Positions 17,010 to 25,514 of a stretch of DNA of 47,807 bases are shown here, piece by piece. The stretch is from Avimicrobium caecorum (GTDB lineage: Bacteria > Bacillota > Clostridia > Oscillospirales > Ruminococcaceae), in NCBI GenBank assembly GCA_904394705.1, contig CAJFNJ010000020.1:1-47807 (forward strand). Reading direction: 5' to 3'. The translations under genes were made by a program, and so were the position numbers. The notes beneath the pieces are model-generated. The model did no database searches and was not told the origin of the DNA. It worked only from the letters and a program-made list of their open reading frames with translations. How positions within the stretch are numbered: the first letter of the stretch is position 1; each line of letters opens with the position of its first letter.

Positions 17010-17038
17010 TTGACAATATGGGTGCTATGCGGTATTAT
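17010..17038 (+). promoter_or_regulatory. Promoter of aspS
   Basis: A perfect TTGACA (17010-17015), a 17-bp spacer and TATTAT (17033-17038). The leader is about 115 nt. I looked for a T-box (the TGGNACCGCG bulge) and found none. Confidence 0.85.
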
Positions 17039-17158
17039 TATAAGGTATCGGTATGTCTATTTGCTGGGCATACCCCTGAAAATCAAGTCTGATACCGGCG
17101 GACAGCTCCCATAAGTACTGTGCTGCCGATAAATAGAGGAAAAGGTGAGGTTGCTTTC

Positions 17159-18916
17159 ATGATTATCGAAAACAAGTATCGCTCCCGTGCCTGCGGCGAA
17201 GTGAGCGAAAGCGATATCGGCAAAGTGATCCGTGTGGCCGGCTGGGTGGAGAACATCCGCGACCATGGCGGCATCCGGTTTGTCGATCTGCGGGACCAGT
17301 ACGGCATCGTACAGGTAGTCATTCCCGAGGACAGTATGCTCGACGGTGTCCGCAAGGAGACTGTTGTCACCATCGAGGGTGAGGTCACCCGGCGTGATCC
17401 CGAAACTGTCAACCCGAAGATCTCCACCGGTACTGTGGAACTGCGTGCCGCAAGCCTGTCCATTCTGGGCAAGGTCATGGAGAATCTGCCCTTTGAAATC
17501 AATGCGTCCACCGATACCAAGGAGGAAGTCCGCCTGAAGTACCGGTTCCTGGATCTGCGCAATAAGAAGGTCAAGGATAATATTATCCTGCGCTCCAAGG
17601 TGATTTCCTTCCTGCGCAGTGAGATGGAGCGTCTGGGCTTCACCGAGATCCAGACCCCTATCCTGACTGCTTCTTCCCCTGAGGGTGCCCGTGACTATCT
17701 GGTACCGTCCCGGAAGCATCCCGGCAAGTTCTATGCGCTGCCCCAGGCTCCCCAGCAGTTCAAGCAGCTGCTGATGGTATCCGGTTTTGACCGTTACTTC
17801 CAGATCGCTTCCTGCTTCCGTGACGAGGATTCCCGTGCGGACCGCAGCCCGGGTGAGTTCTATCAGCTGGACTTTGAGATGGCCTTTGCCACTCAGGAAG
17901 AAGTATTCGCTGTGGCAGAAGAAGTGCTGTCCAATACCTTCGCCAAGTTCTCGGACAAGAAGGTGGACAAGGCTCCGTTTATGCGTATCTCCTATGATGA
18001 CGCTATGCTGCAGTTCGGTTCGGATAAGCCCGACCTGCGCAATCCCCTGCGCATCATCGATCTGAGCGACCTGTTCGTGGAGAGCGATTTCAAGCCCTTC
18101 CGCGGTCAGACTGTCCGTGCCATTCCGGTGCCGGATTGTGCCCATCAGCCCCGCAGCTTCTTCGAGCAGATGCTGGGGTTTGCTGAGAGCATCGGCATGA
18201 AGGGTCTGGGCTATGTGAAGGTCAATGAAGATATGACCTATGCCGGCCCCATTGACAAGTTCCTCAGTGACGAGCAGCGTGCTGAGATCGCCCGCCGCGG
18301 CAACCTCAAGCCCGACTATGTGCTCTACTTCATCGCGGACGCCAAGGATACCGCTCCCAAGCTGGCAGGCCAGATCCGCAATGAGCTGGGCCGCCGCCTG
18401 AACCTCATTGATACCGACAGCTTCCGGATGTGCTTCGTTGTGGACTTCCCCATGTACGAGCTGGATGAGGAAACCGGTGAGATCGGATTCACCCACAACC
18501 CGTTCTCGATGCCCGAGGGCGGTCTGGAAGCGCTCAACACCAAGGACCCGCTGACCATCTATGCCCAGCAGTATGATATTGTCTGCAACGGCGTAGAGCT
18601 TTCTTCCGGTGCGGTGCGCAACCACGATGTGGATACCCTGATCCGTGCCTTTGAGATTGCCGGCTATCCCAAGGAGGTTATGATCTCCAAGTTCCCGGCT
18701 CTCTACAATGCCTTCCATTACGGTGCACCGCCCCATGCCGGTATGGCTCCTGGCGTAGACCGTATGGTGATGCTGCTCACCGGAGAGGAAAATATCCGCG
18801 AGGTTATCGCCTTCCCGATGAACTCCAACGCACAGGATCTGCTCATGGGTGCTCCCAATGAGGTAACCGAGCAGCAGCTGCGTGAAGTACACATCAAGCT
18901 GCGCAGCCAGCAGTAA
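17159..18916 (+). CDS. aspS: Aspartyl-tRNA synthetase
   Basis: This class II synthetase charges tRNA-Asp. It has 585 residues, the usual bacterial length, with an N-terminal OB-fold anticodon domain (VAGWVENIRDHGGIRFVDLRD region), the catalytic core with GFTEIQTPIL (motif 1), FRDEDSRADRSPGEFYQLD (motif 2), a bacterial insertion domain, and GMAPGVDRMVMLL (motif 3). His36 in the DHGG loop is the form that, in studied bacterial enzymes, goes with relaxed recognition of tRNA-Asn; this would need GatCAB and is only an inference. ATG 17159 has AGGTGAGG about 9 nt upstream; a GTG at 17120 is in frame but has no ribosome site. Confidence 0.96.
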   Translation: MIIENKYRSRACGEVSESDIGKVIRVAGWVENIRDHGGIRFVDLRDQYGIVQVVIPEDSMLDGVRKETVVTIEGEVTRRDPETVNPKISTGTVELRAASLSILGKVMENLPFEINASTDTKEEVRLKYRFLDLRNKKVKDNIILRSKVISFLRSEMERLGFTEIQTPILTASSPEGARDYLVPSRKHPGKFYALPQAPQQFKQLLMVSGFDRYFQIASCFRDEDSRADRSPGEFYQLDFEMAFATQEEVFAVAEEVLSNTFAKFSDKKVDKAPFMRISYDDAMLQFGSDKPDLRNPLRIIDLSDLFVESDFKPFRGQTVRAIPVPDCAHQPRSFFEQMLGFAESIGMKGLGYVKVNEDMTYAGPIDKFLSDEQRAEIARRGNLKPDYVLYFIADAKDTAPKLAGQIRNELGRRLNLIDTDSFRMCFVVDFPMYELDEETGEIGFTHNPFSMPEGGLEALNTKDPLTIYAQQYDIVCNGVELSSGAVRNHDVDTLIRAFEIAGYPKEVMISKFPALYNAFHYGAPPHAGMAPGVDRMVMLLTGEENIREVIAFPMNSNAQDLLMGAPNEVTEQQLREVHIKLRSQQ

Positions 18917-18929
18917 TTTCCGCTTCTCC

Positions 18930-18965
18930 AAAAGACCTTCCCGCATTCCGGGGAGGTCTTTTTTG
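18930..18965 (+). terminator. Terminator of aspS
   Basis: AAAAGACCTTCCC pairs with GGGGAGGTCTTTT and runs into a T tract. Confidence 0.85.
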
Positions 18966-18983
18966 TCGGAAGCGGGGTGAGTA

Positions 18984-18992
18984 TGCTATAAT
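18984..18992 (+). promoter_or_regulatory. Extended -10 promoter of the GNAT-sbcDC operon
   Basis: TGCTATAAT carries both a TGn extension and a perfect -10 hexamer (18987-18992). The -35 region is not obvious. The leader to the GNAT gene is about 25 nt. Confidence 0.65.
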
Positions 18993-19023
18993 AGACCCAT
19001 TACATCCAAGGGAGGGCGAAAAT

Positions 19024-19503
19024 ATGGAGATCCGACTGGCAGAGAACGGCGACCTGTCCGGCTGGGTGCAGCTGGTGGAGCCGATGCGCCATCTTTTCCC
19101 GGGGCTGGAAACCCCGGAGAGTATGGAGGGCTATGCCCGGGACATTGCCGGAGCCATTTCCCGGCAGGAGGCGCTCTGTGCTGTGGAAAACGGAACGATC
19201 TGCGGGGTGCTGGCCTTTTCCCGGACGGAAAATGAGCTGGCTTTCCTGGCAGTTTCAGCGCAGCATCGGCGTCAGGAAATTGCCCGGAAGCTGGCAGAGC
19301 GGATGTTCCGGGAGCTGGACCCGGCCCGCCCGGTGAAGCTCATCACCTATCGGGCAGGGGTGCCCGAGGGGGAAGCCGCCCGGAGCCTGTACCAGCGCCT
19401 GGGATTCTGTCCCGGCAGGCTGGTGGAGGTGGACGGCAGTCCGGCACAGGAATTCCTGCGCCCGGCGGAAATTTCCGGTTCTGAAAGGAGTGAGGCAGAG
19501 TGA
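19024..19503 (+). CDS. GNAT family N-acetyltransferase
   Basis: This 159-residue protein has the GNAT fold: an N-terminal strand-helix (MEIRLAENGDLSGWVQL), the central strands GTICGVLAFSRTENELAFLAVS, and the acetyl-CoA loop QHRRQEIARKLAERM, equal to the R-x-x-G/E-I-A motif A. The substrate is unknown. GGGAGGG precedes the ATG. Its stop overlaps the GTG start of sbcD by 4 bp (GTGA at 19500-19503), so it is translationally coupled to the nuclease genes. Confidence 0.85.
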   Translation: MEIRLAENGDLSGWVQLVEPMRHLFPGLETPESMEGYARDIAGAISRQEALCAVENGTICGVLAFSRTENELAFLAVSAQHRRQEIARKLAERMFRELDPARPVKLITYRAGVPEGEAARSLYQRLGFCPGRLVEVDGSPAQEFLRPAEISGSERSEAE

Positions 19504-20639
19504 AATTTCTGCATTTAGGGGACCTGCACATCGGCAAACGCCTTAATAACATCTCCCTGCTGGAGGATCAGCGGTATATTCTCGGGCAGATCCTGGACAT
19601 TGCCCGGGAGGAGCAGCCGGATGCGGTGCTCATTGCCGGGGACGTCTATGACCGCACCCTGCCGCCGGCTGAGGCTGTGACCCTGCTGGACGACTTTCTC
19701 ACCGCCCTGGCCGGGGAGAAGATCCCGGTCTTTCTCATCAGCGGCAACCACGATTCCGCCGAGCGTCTGGCCTTCGGCGGACGGCTGCTCTCCGAGGGAG
19801 GGGTGCATCTTTCGCCGGTGTATGACGGTGAGCTGACCCCGCACCTTCTGGAGGACGAGTACGGCACAGTGGCAGTGTGGCTGCTGCCTTTTATCCGTCC
19901 GGCTCATGTCCGGGCGGTGTACCCCGATGCGGAGATCACCTCCTATACCCAGGCGGTCCAGACGGCGCTGGCACAGGCTGCCCCTGCGGCGGACCGTCAG
20001 GTATTGGTGGCGCATCAGTTTGTCACCGGGGCGGCGCCGGGCGGTTCTGAGGAATTTGCCGTGGGCGGTGTGGAAAATGTGGACGCTTCGGTATTTGATG
20101 CCTTCGACTATGTGGCGCTGGGGCATATCCATTCGGCCCAGGAGATCCGGGGTGCCGGCACCATCCGCTACTGCGGGGCGCCGCTGGCCTATTCGGTATC
20201 CGAGGCCGGGCAGGAGAAGAGCGTCACCATCGCCGAGCTGGGCAAAAAGGGCGAGGTGACAGTGCGTACCGTTCCGCTCAGCCCCTTGCGGCGGCTGCGG
20301 AAGATCCGGGGCAGCTATGAGGAGCTCGCCCGGCGCAGCACCTGGCAGGGGACAGCGGTGGAGGACTACCTGCAGGTGACCCTCACCGACGAGCAGGATA
20401 TTCCCGACGCCATTGCCAAGCTGCGGAGCATCTACCCGAATATCCTGGAGCTGCGGTACGACAATGCCCGCACCCGGGCATTCGGGGAGATCACTGCCGA
20501 AGCCGAGCCGGAGCGCCGTACGCCTATGGAGCTGTTTGCGGCGCTGTATGAGCAGCAGAACGGCGCTCCCCTGAGTCCGGAACAGACCGGGCTGCTGGAG
20601 CGGCTGATCCGGGAGATCTGGGAGGAGGAAGAAGCATGA
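19500..20639 (+). CDS. sbcD: Exonuclease SbcCD, subunit D (Mre11-like)
   Basis: This 379-residue metallophosphoesterase is the nuclease half of the SbcCD (Rad50-Mre11) complex that cuts DNA hairpins and processes ends. The active-site motifs are in order: FLHLGDLHIGKRL, LIAGDVYDR, LISGNHDSAERL, VLVAHQFV and ALGHIHSAQ. The GTG start at 19500 is the only one in place, with AAAGGAG 8 nt upstream, and overlaps the GNAT stop. Its stop overlaps the sbcC start (ATGA). Confidence 0.95.
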   Translation: MKFLHLGDLHIGKRLNNISLLEDQRYILGQILDIAREEQPDAVLIAGDVYDRTLPPAEAVTLLDDFLTALAGEKIPVFLISGNHDSAERLAFGGRLLSEGGVHLSPVYDGELTPHLLEDEYGTVAVWLLPFIRPAHVRAVYPDAEITSYTQAVQTALAQAAPAADRQVLVAHQFVTGAAPGGSEEFAVGGVENVDASVFDAFDYVALGHIHSAQEIRGAGTIRYCGAPLAYSVSEAGQEKSVTIAELGKKGEVTVRTVPLSPLRRLRKIRGSYEELARRSTWQGTAVEDYLQVTLTDEQDIPDAIAKLRSIYPNILELRYDNARTRAFGEITAEAEPERRTPMELFAALYEQQNGAPLSPEQTGLLERLIREIWEEEEA

Positions 20640-23410
20640 GACCACTCAGTCTGACCCTGTCCGCCTTTGGCCCCTATGCCGGGACAGTGACCCTGCCCAT
20701 GGCAGATCTGGGCAGAAGCGGGCTCTATCTGGTCACCGGGGATACCGGCGCCGGCAAGACCACCATTTTTGACGCCATCACCTTTGCCCTCTATGGCGAG
20801 GCCAGTGGTTCCAACCGGGAGCCGGGAATGCTCCGGAGCAAGTATGCCGAGCCGTCTGCCCGCACCTATGTGGAGCTGGAATTTGCCTATGGCGACAAGA
20901 CCTACCGGGTGAAGCGCACCCCGGCTTATGAGCGTCCGGCACTGCGGGGCGGCGGCGTCACCAGGGAGACTGCCAAGGCGGAACTCACCGGCACCGGTCT
21001 GGCCCAGCCGCTGACCAAACCCACCGAAGTCACCCGGAAGATCGTGGAGATCATCGGGCTGACCAAGGAGCAGTTCACTCAGATCGCCATGATCGCCCAG
21101 GGGGACTTCCTGCGGGTGCTGCTGGCCTCCACCGAGGAGCGCAAGAAGATCTTCCGGCAGCTGTTCGGCACTGAGCGGTTCGGAAAGCTGCAGGAGCGCC
21201 TTGCCGCAGAGAAACGAACACTGGAAAACCGCCGCCAGACCGAGCTGACCGGACTGCGGCAGTATCTGGAGGCGGTGGAGTGTCCGCCGGAAAGCCCCCT
21301 CTATGGCGATCTGCTGCTGGCCCGGGCGGACGAGCTGCCCGCCGCTGAGATCCCGGGGCTGCTGGATCAGCTCATCGCCGGGGACACAGCGGAAACCGAA
21401 GCGCTGGATCAGGAGCTGAAACAGCTGGCAGAGCAGTCCAGCCGGATGGAGCAGCAGCTGGGGGCAGCCCGGCAGCGTGCCGAGGCTCAGAAGCAGCTTG
21501 CGGCAGAGCAGAAGGCGCTGACCCTTGCCCAGGCGGAGGAGGAAGCGGCGCAGAAGGCCCAGCAGCAGGCCGAGGCGGGGACAGAGCGGCAGAAAGCCCT
21601 CACCGACCGTCTGGCGGTGGCACGGGAAAAACTGCCCCGGTATGCCGAGCTGGAACGGGCCATGCTGGCGGCAGAGGAACGCAGCAGCGCTCTGAATCGG
21701 GCGGCGTCCCGGCTGGAGCAGATGCAGGCACTGGCGCAGTCCCTGACCGAGCGCCGTGGCAAGCTGGAAGAGGAGCGGGAATCCCTGCGGGGAACCGGGG
21801 AGACGCTGGCCCGTACCGAAGCGGCACTGGCAGAGCAGGACCGGCAGCTGGAGCACCTTGCGGCAGCCCACCGGCTCTGGAAGGCGGCAGCCGGGGCGGA
21901 GACCGAGCTCACCGCCGCCCAGCAGGCCTACCTGGACGCCCGGACGGCCTATGAGCAGGAGCGCCAGAGCTATGAGCGGGTTCACCAGGCCTATCTGGAT
22001 GCCCAGGCCGGTGTGCTGGCGGGGACACTCCGGGAGGGGGAGCCCTGCCCGGTATGCGGTTCCCGGAGCCATCCGGTTCCGGCCCGGCTGCCCGAGCACG
22101 CCCCCACCCAGCAGCAGCTCCGCTCCGCCCAGAAGTCGATGAACAGCGCTCAGGAGGAGATGACCCGGGCCAGCACCGAGGCCGGACAGAAAAAGGCCGA
22201 CCGGGATGCCCGGCGGCGGGAGCTGTTCGCCTGGCTGGGAACAGAGGAGACCCCGCTGGAAACAGCCCAGGAGGAGATCGTCCGGAGTGGGACAGCCGCC
22301 CGGGCGGAACAGACCCGGCTCCGTCAGGAGAAATCCCGCCTGGAGGCCTCCCGCACCCGGCTGGAAGCACTGGAAAAGCGGGAGCTGCCCCAGTTGGTGA
22401 GCCAGCTGGATCAGGCTGCCCGGGAGGAGAAGCTCGCGGCAGAGGAGCGGGTGCGTCTGACCGGGGAACTGGCAGCGGCCCGGGAGGGAGCGGACAAGCT
22501 CCGGGCCGGGCTGGAGCATCCGGGACAGAAGGAGGCCCAGGCGGAGATCCGGCGCTGGGAAGAGGAGCTGGAAAGCCTGCATCAGGCGGCGGAATCCGCC
22601 CGGGCCCGGCTGGAAACTGCCCGTACCGAGCGCACCGCCTGTCTGAGCCGCATCCAGACGCTGGAACAGCAGCTTGCAGGCAGTGATCCGGAGGAGCTGC
22701 CCCGTCTGCTCGAGGGGCAGAAGCAGCTCCGGGAGCAGACAGCGGCGCTCACGGCCCGGAAGGAGGAATGTGCCGGACGGCTGCGCAGCAACCGCCGGGC
22801 CGCCGAGGGCTACAAGAAGCACAGTGTCGGCCTGGCGGCAGCCGAACAGGAGCTGGGCTGGGTGGGAGCGCTCAGCGATACCGCTTCGGGCACCATCACC
22901 GGCAAGGAAAAAGTGATGCTCGAGACCTTTGTGCAGATGACGACCTTTGACCGGGTCACTGCCCGGGCGAATATCCGTCTGATGGCGATGACCGGCGGGC
23001 GGTATGAGCTGGCCCGGCGGGAACAGGCCATGAGCCTGCGCAGCCAGAGCGGTCTGGATCTGGATGTGGTGGATCACTACAATGCCACCCGCCGGGATGT
23101 GCGTACCCTTTCGGGCGGTGAGAGCTTCCAGGCTTCGCTGGCGCTGGCGCTGGGGCTTTCGGACGAGATCCAGTCCGCTGCCGGCGGTGTCCGGCTGGAT
23201 ACCATGTTTGTGGACGAGGGCTTCGGCTCCCTGGACGAGAACAGTCTGTCCGAGGCCATCGCTGTACTGGACAGCCTTTCCGAAGGCAGCCGTCTGGTGG
23301 GAATCATCTCCCATGTGGATTCCCTCAAGACCCGCATCAGCCGCAAGATCCTGGTCACCAAACTGCCCTCCGGAGGAAGTCAGGCCCGGATCGTCACCGA
23401 TGATCTCTGA
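20636..23410 (+). CDS. sbcC: Exonuclease SbcCD, subunit C (Rad50-like SMC ATPase)
   Basis: This 924-residue ABC ATPase holds and regulates SbcD. Walker A is GDTGAGKTTIFDAITFALYG at about residues 34-53. Long Gln/Glu/Leu/Arg coiled coils flank a zinc hook, CPVCG, at about residue 471. The signature motif TLSGGESFQASLALALGLSDE (given to 20 residues: TLSGGESFQASLALALGLSD) and Walker B region DTMFVDEGFGSLDENSL are near the C terminus. Overall length is slightly below the E. coli protein. The unbroken alternative frames on both strands are a result of GC-rich coiled-coil codons. Confidence 0.95.
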   Translation: MRPLSLTLSAFGPYAGTVTLPMADLGRSGLYLVTGDTGAGKTTIFDAITFALYGEASGSNREPGMLRSKYAEPSARTYVELEFAYGDKTYRVKRTPAYERPALRGGGVTRETAKAELTGTGLAQPLTKPTEVTRKIVEIIGLTKEQFTQIAMIAQGDFLRVLLASTEERKKIFRQLFGTERFGKLQERLAAEKRTLENRRQTELTGLRQYLEAVECPPESPLYGDLLLARADELPAAEIPGLLDQLIAGDTAETEALDQELKQLAEQSSRMEQQLGAARQRAEAQKQLAAEQKALTLAQAEEEAAQKAQQQAEAGTERQKALTDRLAVAREKLPRYAELERAMLAAEERSSALNRAASRLEQMQALAQSLTERRGKLEEERESLRGTGETLARTEAALAEQDRQLEHLAAAHRLWKAAAGAETELTAAQQAYLDARTAYEQERQSYERVHQAYLDAQAGVLAGTLREGEPCPVCGSRSHPVPARLPEHAPTQQQLRSAQKSMNSAQEEMTRASTEAGQKKADRDARRRELFAWLGTEETPLETAQEEIVRSGTAARAEQTRLRQEKSRLEASRTRLEALEKRELPQLVSQLDQAAREEKLAAEERVRLTGELAAAREGADKLRAGLEHPGQKEAQAEIRRWEEELESLHQAAESARARLETARTERTACLSRIQTLEQQLAGSDPEELPRLLEGQKQLREQTAALTARKEECAGRLRSNRRAAEGYKKHSVGLAAAEQELGWVGALSDTASGTITGKEKVMLETFVQMTTFDRVTARANIRLMAMTGGRYELARREQAMSLRSQSGLDLDVVDHYNATRRDVRTLSGGESFQASLALALGLSDEIQSAAGGVRLDTMFVDEGFGSLDENSLSEAIAVLDSLSEGSRLVGIISHVDSLKTRISRKILVTKLPSGGSQARIVTDDL

Positions 23411-23483
23411 TTTCTGCACAGCTCCCTATGGTTGATTTCTACTGTGATTGTGCATAATTCCGAAAATCTGAAAATATATTCAG

Positions 23484-23529
23484 AAACAGCCGTTTTTGCC
23501 GCAGATCTTTGCGTCAGGCGGCTGTTTTT
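23484..23529 (+). terminator. Terminator after sbcC
   Basis: AAACAGCCG pairs with CGGCTGTTT around a larger internal loop with a minor GCA/TGC helix, then TTTTT... continues. It separates sbcDC from the small holin-like genes. Confidence 0.6.
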
Positions 23530-23592
23530 CCGTGTATGGTTGCAGAGGTTCTTCCTCTGACTTTGGCCTGTGCGAAAAGGAGGGAGTTACCC

Positions 23593-23802
23593 ATGCAGCT
23601 CAGCACTGAATTCTGGGTCCAGATCCTGGCCTACGCGTGTTCCTTTGCGGCGGTCTACGGACGCCTGATGGTACGCATCCAGTACCTGGAACAGAAGATG
23701 GATAAGCACAACAATCTGGTGGAACGGGTCTATCAGCTGGAAGCCAGCGAGAAAAATGCCCATCACCGCATCGATGAACTGAGGGAGGAAATGCTTCGAT
23801 GA
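23593..23802 (+). CDS. Small single-TM coiled-coil protein (XhlA/holin-accessory-like)
   Basis: This 69-residue protein has one hydrophobic segment (residues about 6-26) and then a charged coiled coil (RIQYLEQKMDKHNNLVERVY, ending HRIDELREEMLR). The pattern, one membrane helix next to a heptad region, is inverted relative to phage XhlA but of the same kind. AGGAGGG lies 7 nt before the ATG at 23593. It overlaps the next gene by 4 bp (ATGA), so the two are a translational pair. I cannot name a family with certainty. Confidence 0.55.
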   Translation: MQLSTEFWVQILAYACSFAAVYGRLMVRIQYLEQKMDKHNNLVERVYQLEASEKNAHHRIDELREEMLR

Positions 23803-24074
23803 ATGAATTCTTTACCTGGGAACTGCTGGCTACCTATTCGGGAGCCTGTGTCGCCACCGGAATCCTGGTGGAATTTCTCAAGGGCCTGCTGCCCGGTCTG
23901 CCGCCCCGTCTGCTGAGTTATCTCACCGCGGCGGCAATCCTGCTGACAGCCCAGCTCTTTACCGGCACACTCACCCTGTCCGGCGGAATGCTCAGCCTGC
24001 TCAATGCCGTACTGGTTTCCCTGGCAGCCGGCGGCGGCTATGAGCTCTGCAAATCCGCTGTGGCAAGAGGCTGA
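23799..24074 (+). CDS. Small holin-like membrane protein
   Basis: This 91-residue protein has about three hydrophobic stretches (14-30, 38-56, 60-82) and a short polar tail ending KSAVARG. Size and profile fit phage-type holins or related small membrane proteins in Clostridia. No endolysin or other phage gene is adjacent, so lysis is not implied. GGGAGGAA precedes the ATG, which overlaps the upstream stop. Confidence 0.5.
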   Translation: MNEFFTWELLATYSGACVATGILVEFLKGLLPGLPPRLLSYLTAAAILLTAQLFTGTLTLSGGMLSLLNAVLVSLAAGGGYELCKSAVARG

Positions 24075-24133
24075 TTCCTTTTTTCTCCCTATGACTGTGT
24101 AAATCCTGGCTTTCCGGTCCAGACTGATTCTCG

Positions 24134-24174
24134 GTGACTTTGTCACGGACGAATCAGCTGTGGATGGATATAAT
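24134..24174 (+). promoter_or_regulatory. Activator-type promoter with GTGAC-N3-GTCAC operator (trxA)
   Basis: A perfect palindrome GTGACTTTGTCAC lies at 24134-24146 and a perfect TATAAT at 24169-24174. The centre (24140) is 29 bp before the -10, about -41 from the expected start near 24181. The hexamer at the -35 position is CGGACG. An outer GATTC/GAATC repeat flanks the palindrome. Confidence 0.75.
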
Positions 24175-24234
24175 AAAACCATAGACAACGAAACCAAGCC
24201 GCAAGGCATACATAGTCGAAAGGAGATAAAGGGT

Positions 24235-24549
24235 ATGAGCGTTATTACCATTACTAAGGATAACTTTGAGTCTGAGGTTCTCAAGAGCCCCGTTCCGGTC
24301 CTGCTGGACTTCTGGGCTACCTGGTGCGGTCCGTGCCGTATGGTATCCCCCATCGTGGATGAGATCGCCGAGGAGTCGGACGGCAGCTACAAGGTGGGCA
24401 AGATCAATGTAGACGAGCAGCCCGAGCTGGCTTCCCAGTTCCGTGTAATGTCCATTCCCACTCTGGTGGTTATGAAGGACGGCGCAGTTTACAAGTCCTC
24501 CATCGGTATGCAGCCCAAGGCTTCCATCCTGGCTCTGCTGGACCGCTAA
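24235..24549 (+). CDS. trxA: Thioredoxin
   Basis: This 104-residue dithiol carrier reduces protein disulfides and peroxiredoxins in the cytosol. The active site WCGPC has Cys31 and Cys34, followed by the cis-Pro loop MSIPTLVVMKDG. The ATG at 24235 has AAAGGAG 10 nt upstream; an in-frame ATG at 24160 lies upstream of the predicted transcription start and is excluded. The promoter carries the same operator as the thioredoxin reductase and desulfoferrodoxin genes nearby. A strong terminator follows, so it is monocistronic. Confidence 0.97.
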   Translation: MSVITITKDNFESEVLKSPVPVLLDFWATWCGPCRMVSPIVDEIAEESDGSYKVGKINVDEQPELASQFRVMSIPTLVVMKDGAVYKSSIGMQPKASILALLDR

Positions 24550-24564
24550 ACAGCATTGCATCTG

Positions 24565-24605
24565 AAACACCTGTCGGATTTATACCGGCAGGTGTTTTTC
24601 TTTTG
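24565..24605 (+). terminator. Terminator of trxA
   Basis: AAACACCTGTCGG pairs with CCGGCAGGTGTTT with one mismatch, followed by TTCTTTT. Confidence 0.85.
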
Positions 24606-24661
24606 GGGAGAATGTGTTATACTGATACACAGAATTTTTGATCTGAAACAGGAGGCTGTCT

Positions 24662-25441
24662 ATGGACGCACGGGATATCAAGGAAATCGACTCGGAACAG
24701 CTGGAACTGATCCGGCAGATGGAGCAGTATCTCTCCTGCCCCTGTCAACTGATCCGTCCGGCAGATGAGGACGGCGATATTATGGAAACCTATTGGGAAG
24801 CCCGCCGCCGGGGTCAGCAGCAGGGCTTTGTGCCGGTGCTGGTGCGCTGTGACGACCTGCTGCTGGAGGGCATGCTGGAACAGAGTGACCCGGACAGCGA
24901 CGGAGAGGAATTCTCCCCCCGGGCAGTGGAGGAATACCGTCAGAGCCTGCTGAGCATGCCGGTAACCGGATCGACCATCGCTGTGATCCCCACCGGCGGA
25001 CAGGAGCTGCTGACTCCCGGTGAGGCAGATGAGGCTGCCATGGACGAAGGCGGGGAGATCGAAGGCTTTACCTCCTACTGGGACGAACGCACCGGACGCA
25101 CCGATTATATCCTGCTGGCGGAGATCCCGGTGAAGGAGCCCTGGCAGGCCATGGCCTGGCTGCCCATGGGCGGCTGGAACAACTGTCCGACCCCCTTTGC
25201 CATGATGATGACCGCCCGGCGCTGGTATGAGGAGTACGGTGCCTGGCCCGCGGCTGTGAGCCATGACATCCTGGAATTTGCGGTGGAGCAGCCGGTGCCC
25301 CGGGAACGCTGCCTGGAGCTGGCAGCCGAGCAGGGAATCTTCTGCCCTGAGCGGGTGCTCACCTGCGGGGAGGATGCCTCTCTGGGACGGCTGGCAGGCG
25401 ACCTGATGCGCTCGAATATCTGGTTCTTTATCTGGGACTGA
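24662..25441 (+). CDS. DUF4253 domain-containing protein
   Basis: This 259-residue soluble protein of unknown function has the DUF4253 domain in its C-terminal half: PMGGWNNCPTPFAMMMTARR, WYEEYGAWPAAVSHDILEF, a Cys/Pro segment (EQGIFCPE) and the family-typical end NIWFFIWD. The N-terminal half is acidic and includes an IPTGGQELL segment. An extended -10 (TGTTATACT, about 24617-24625) lies upstream, and AGGAGG is 8 nt before the ATG. It is closed by a long-stem terminator. Confidence 0.8.
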   Translation: MDARDIKEIDSEQLELIRQMEQYLSCPCQLIRPADEDGDIMETYWEARRRGQQQGFVPVLVRCDDLLLEGMLEQSDPDSDGEEFSPRAVEEYRQSLLSMPVTGSTIAVIPTGGQELLTPGEADEAAMDEGGEIEGFTSYWDERTGRTDYILLAEIPVKEPWQAMAWLPMGGWNNCPTPFAMMMTARRWYEEYGAWPAAVSHDILEFAVEQPVPRERCLELAAEQGIFCPERVLTCGEDASLGRLAGDLMRSNIWFFIWD

Positions 25442-25451
25442 GTTCCCATGC

Positions 25452-25490
25452 AAAAAAGAGCGTCCGCACCGGCTGCGGACGCTCTTTTTA
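25452..25490. terminator. Bidirectional terminator between DUF4253 and the hydrolase gene
   Basis: AAAGAGCGTCCGCA and TGCGGACGCTCTTT form a 14-bp perfect stem with A- and T-tracts on the two sides. It serves two convergent genes. Confidence 0.9.
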
Positions 25491-25514
25491 TGTACAGGGA
25501 TAGAATGTTGCCGG

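Noticed and set aside
16999..17158. T-box leader in front of aspS
   Set aside because: No TGGNACCGCG-like T-box bulge or matching antiterminator could be found; the leader is short.
17057..18946. Minus-strand open frame of 629 codons opposite aspS
   Set aside because: Antisense to a clear aspartyl-tRNA synthetase, without a ribosome site or domain pattern.
20432..23419. Minus-strand open frame of 995 codons opposite sbcC
   Set aside because: Mirror of the GC-rich coiled-coil codons of sbcC; the Leu/Gly/Pro-rich product has no recognisable fold.
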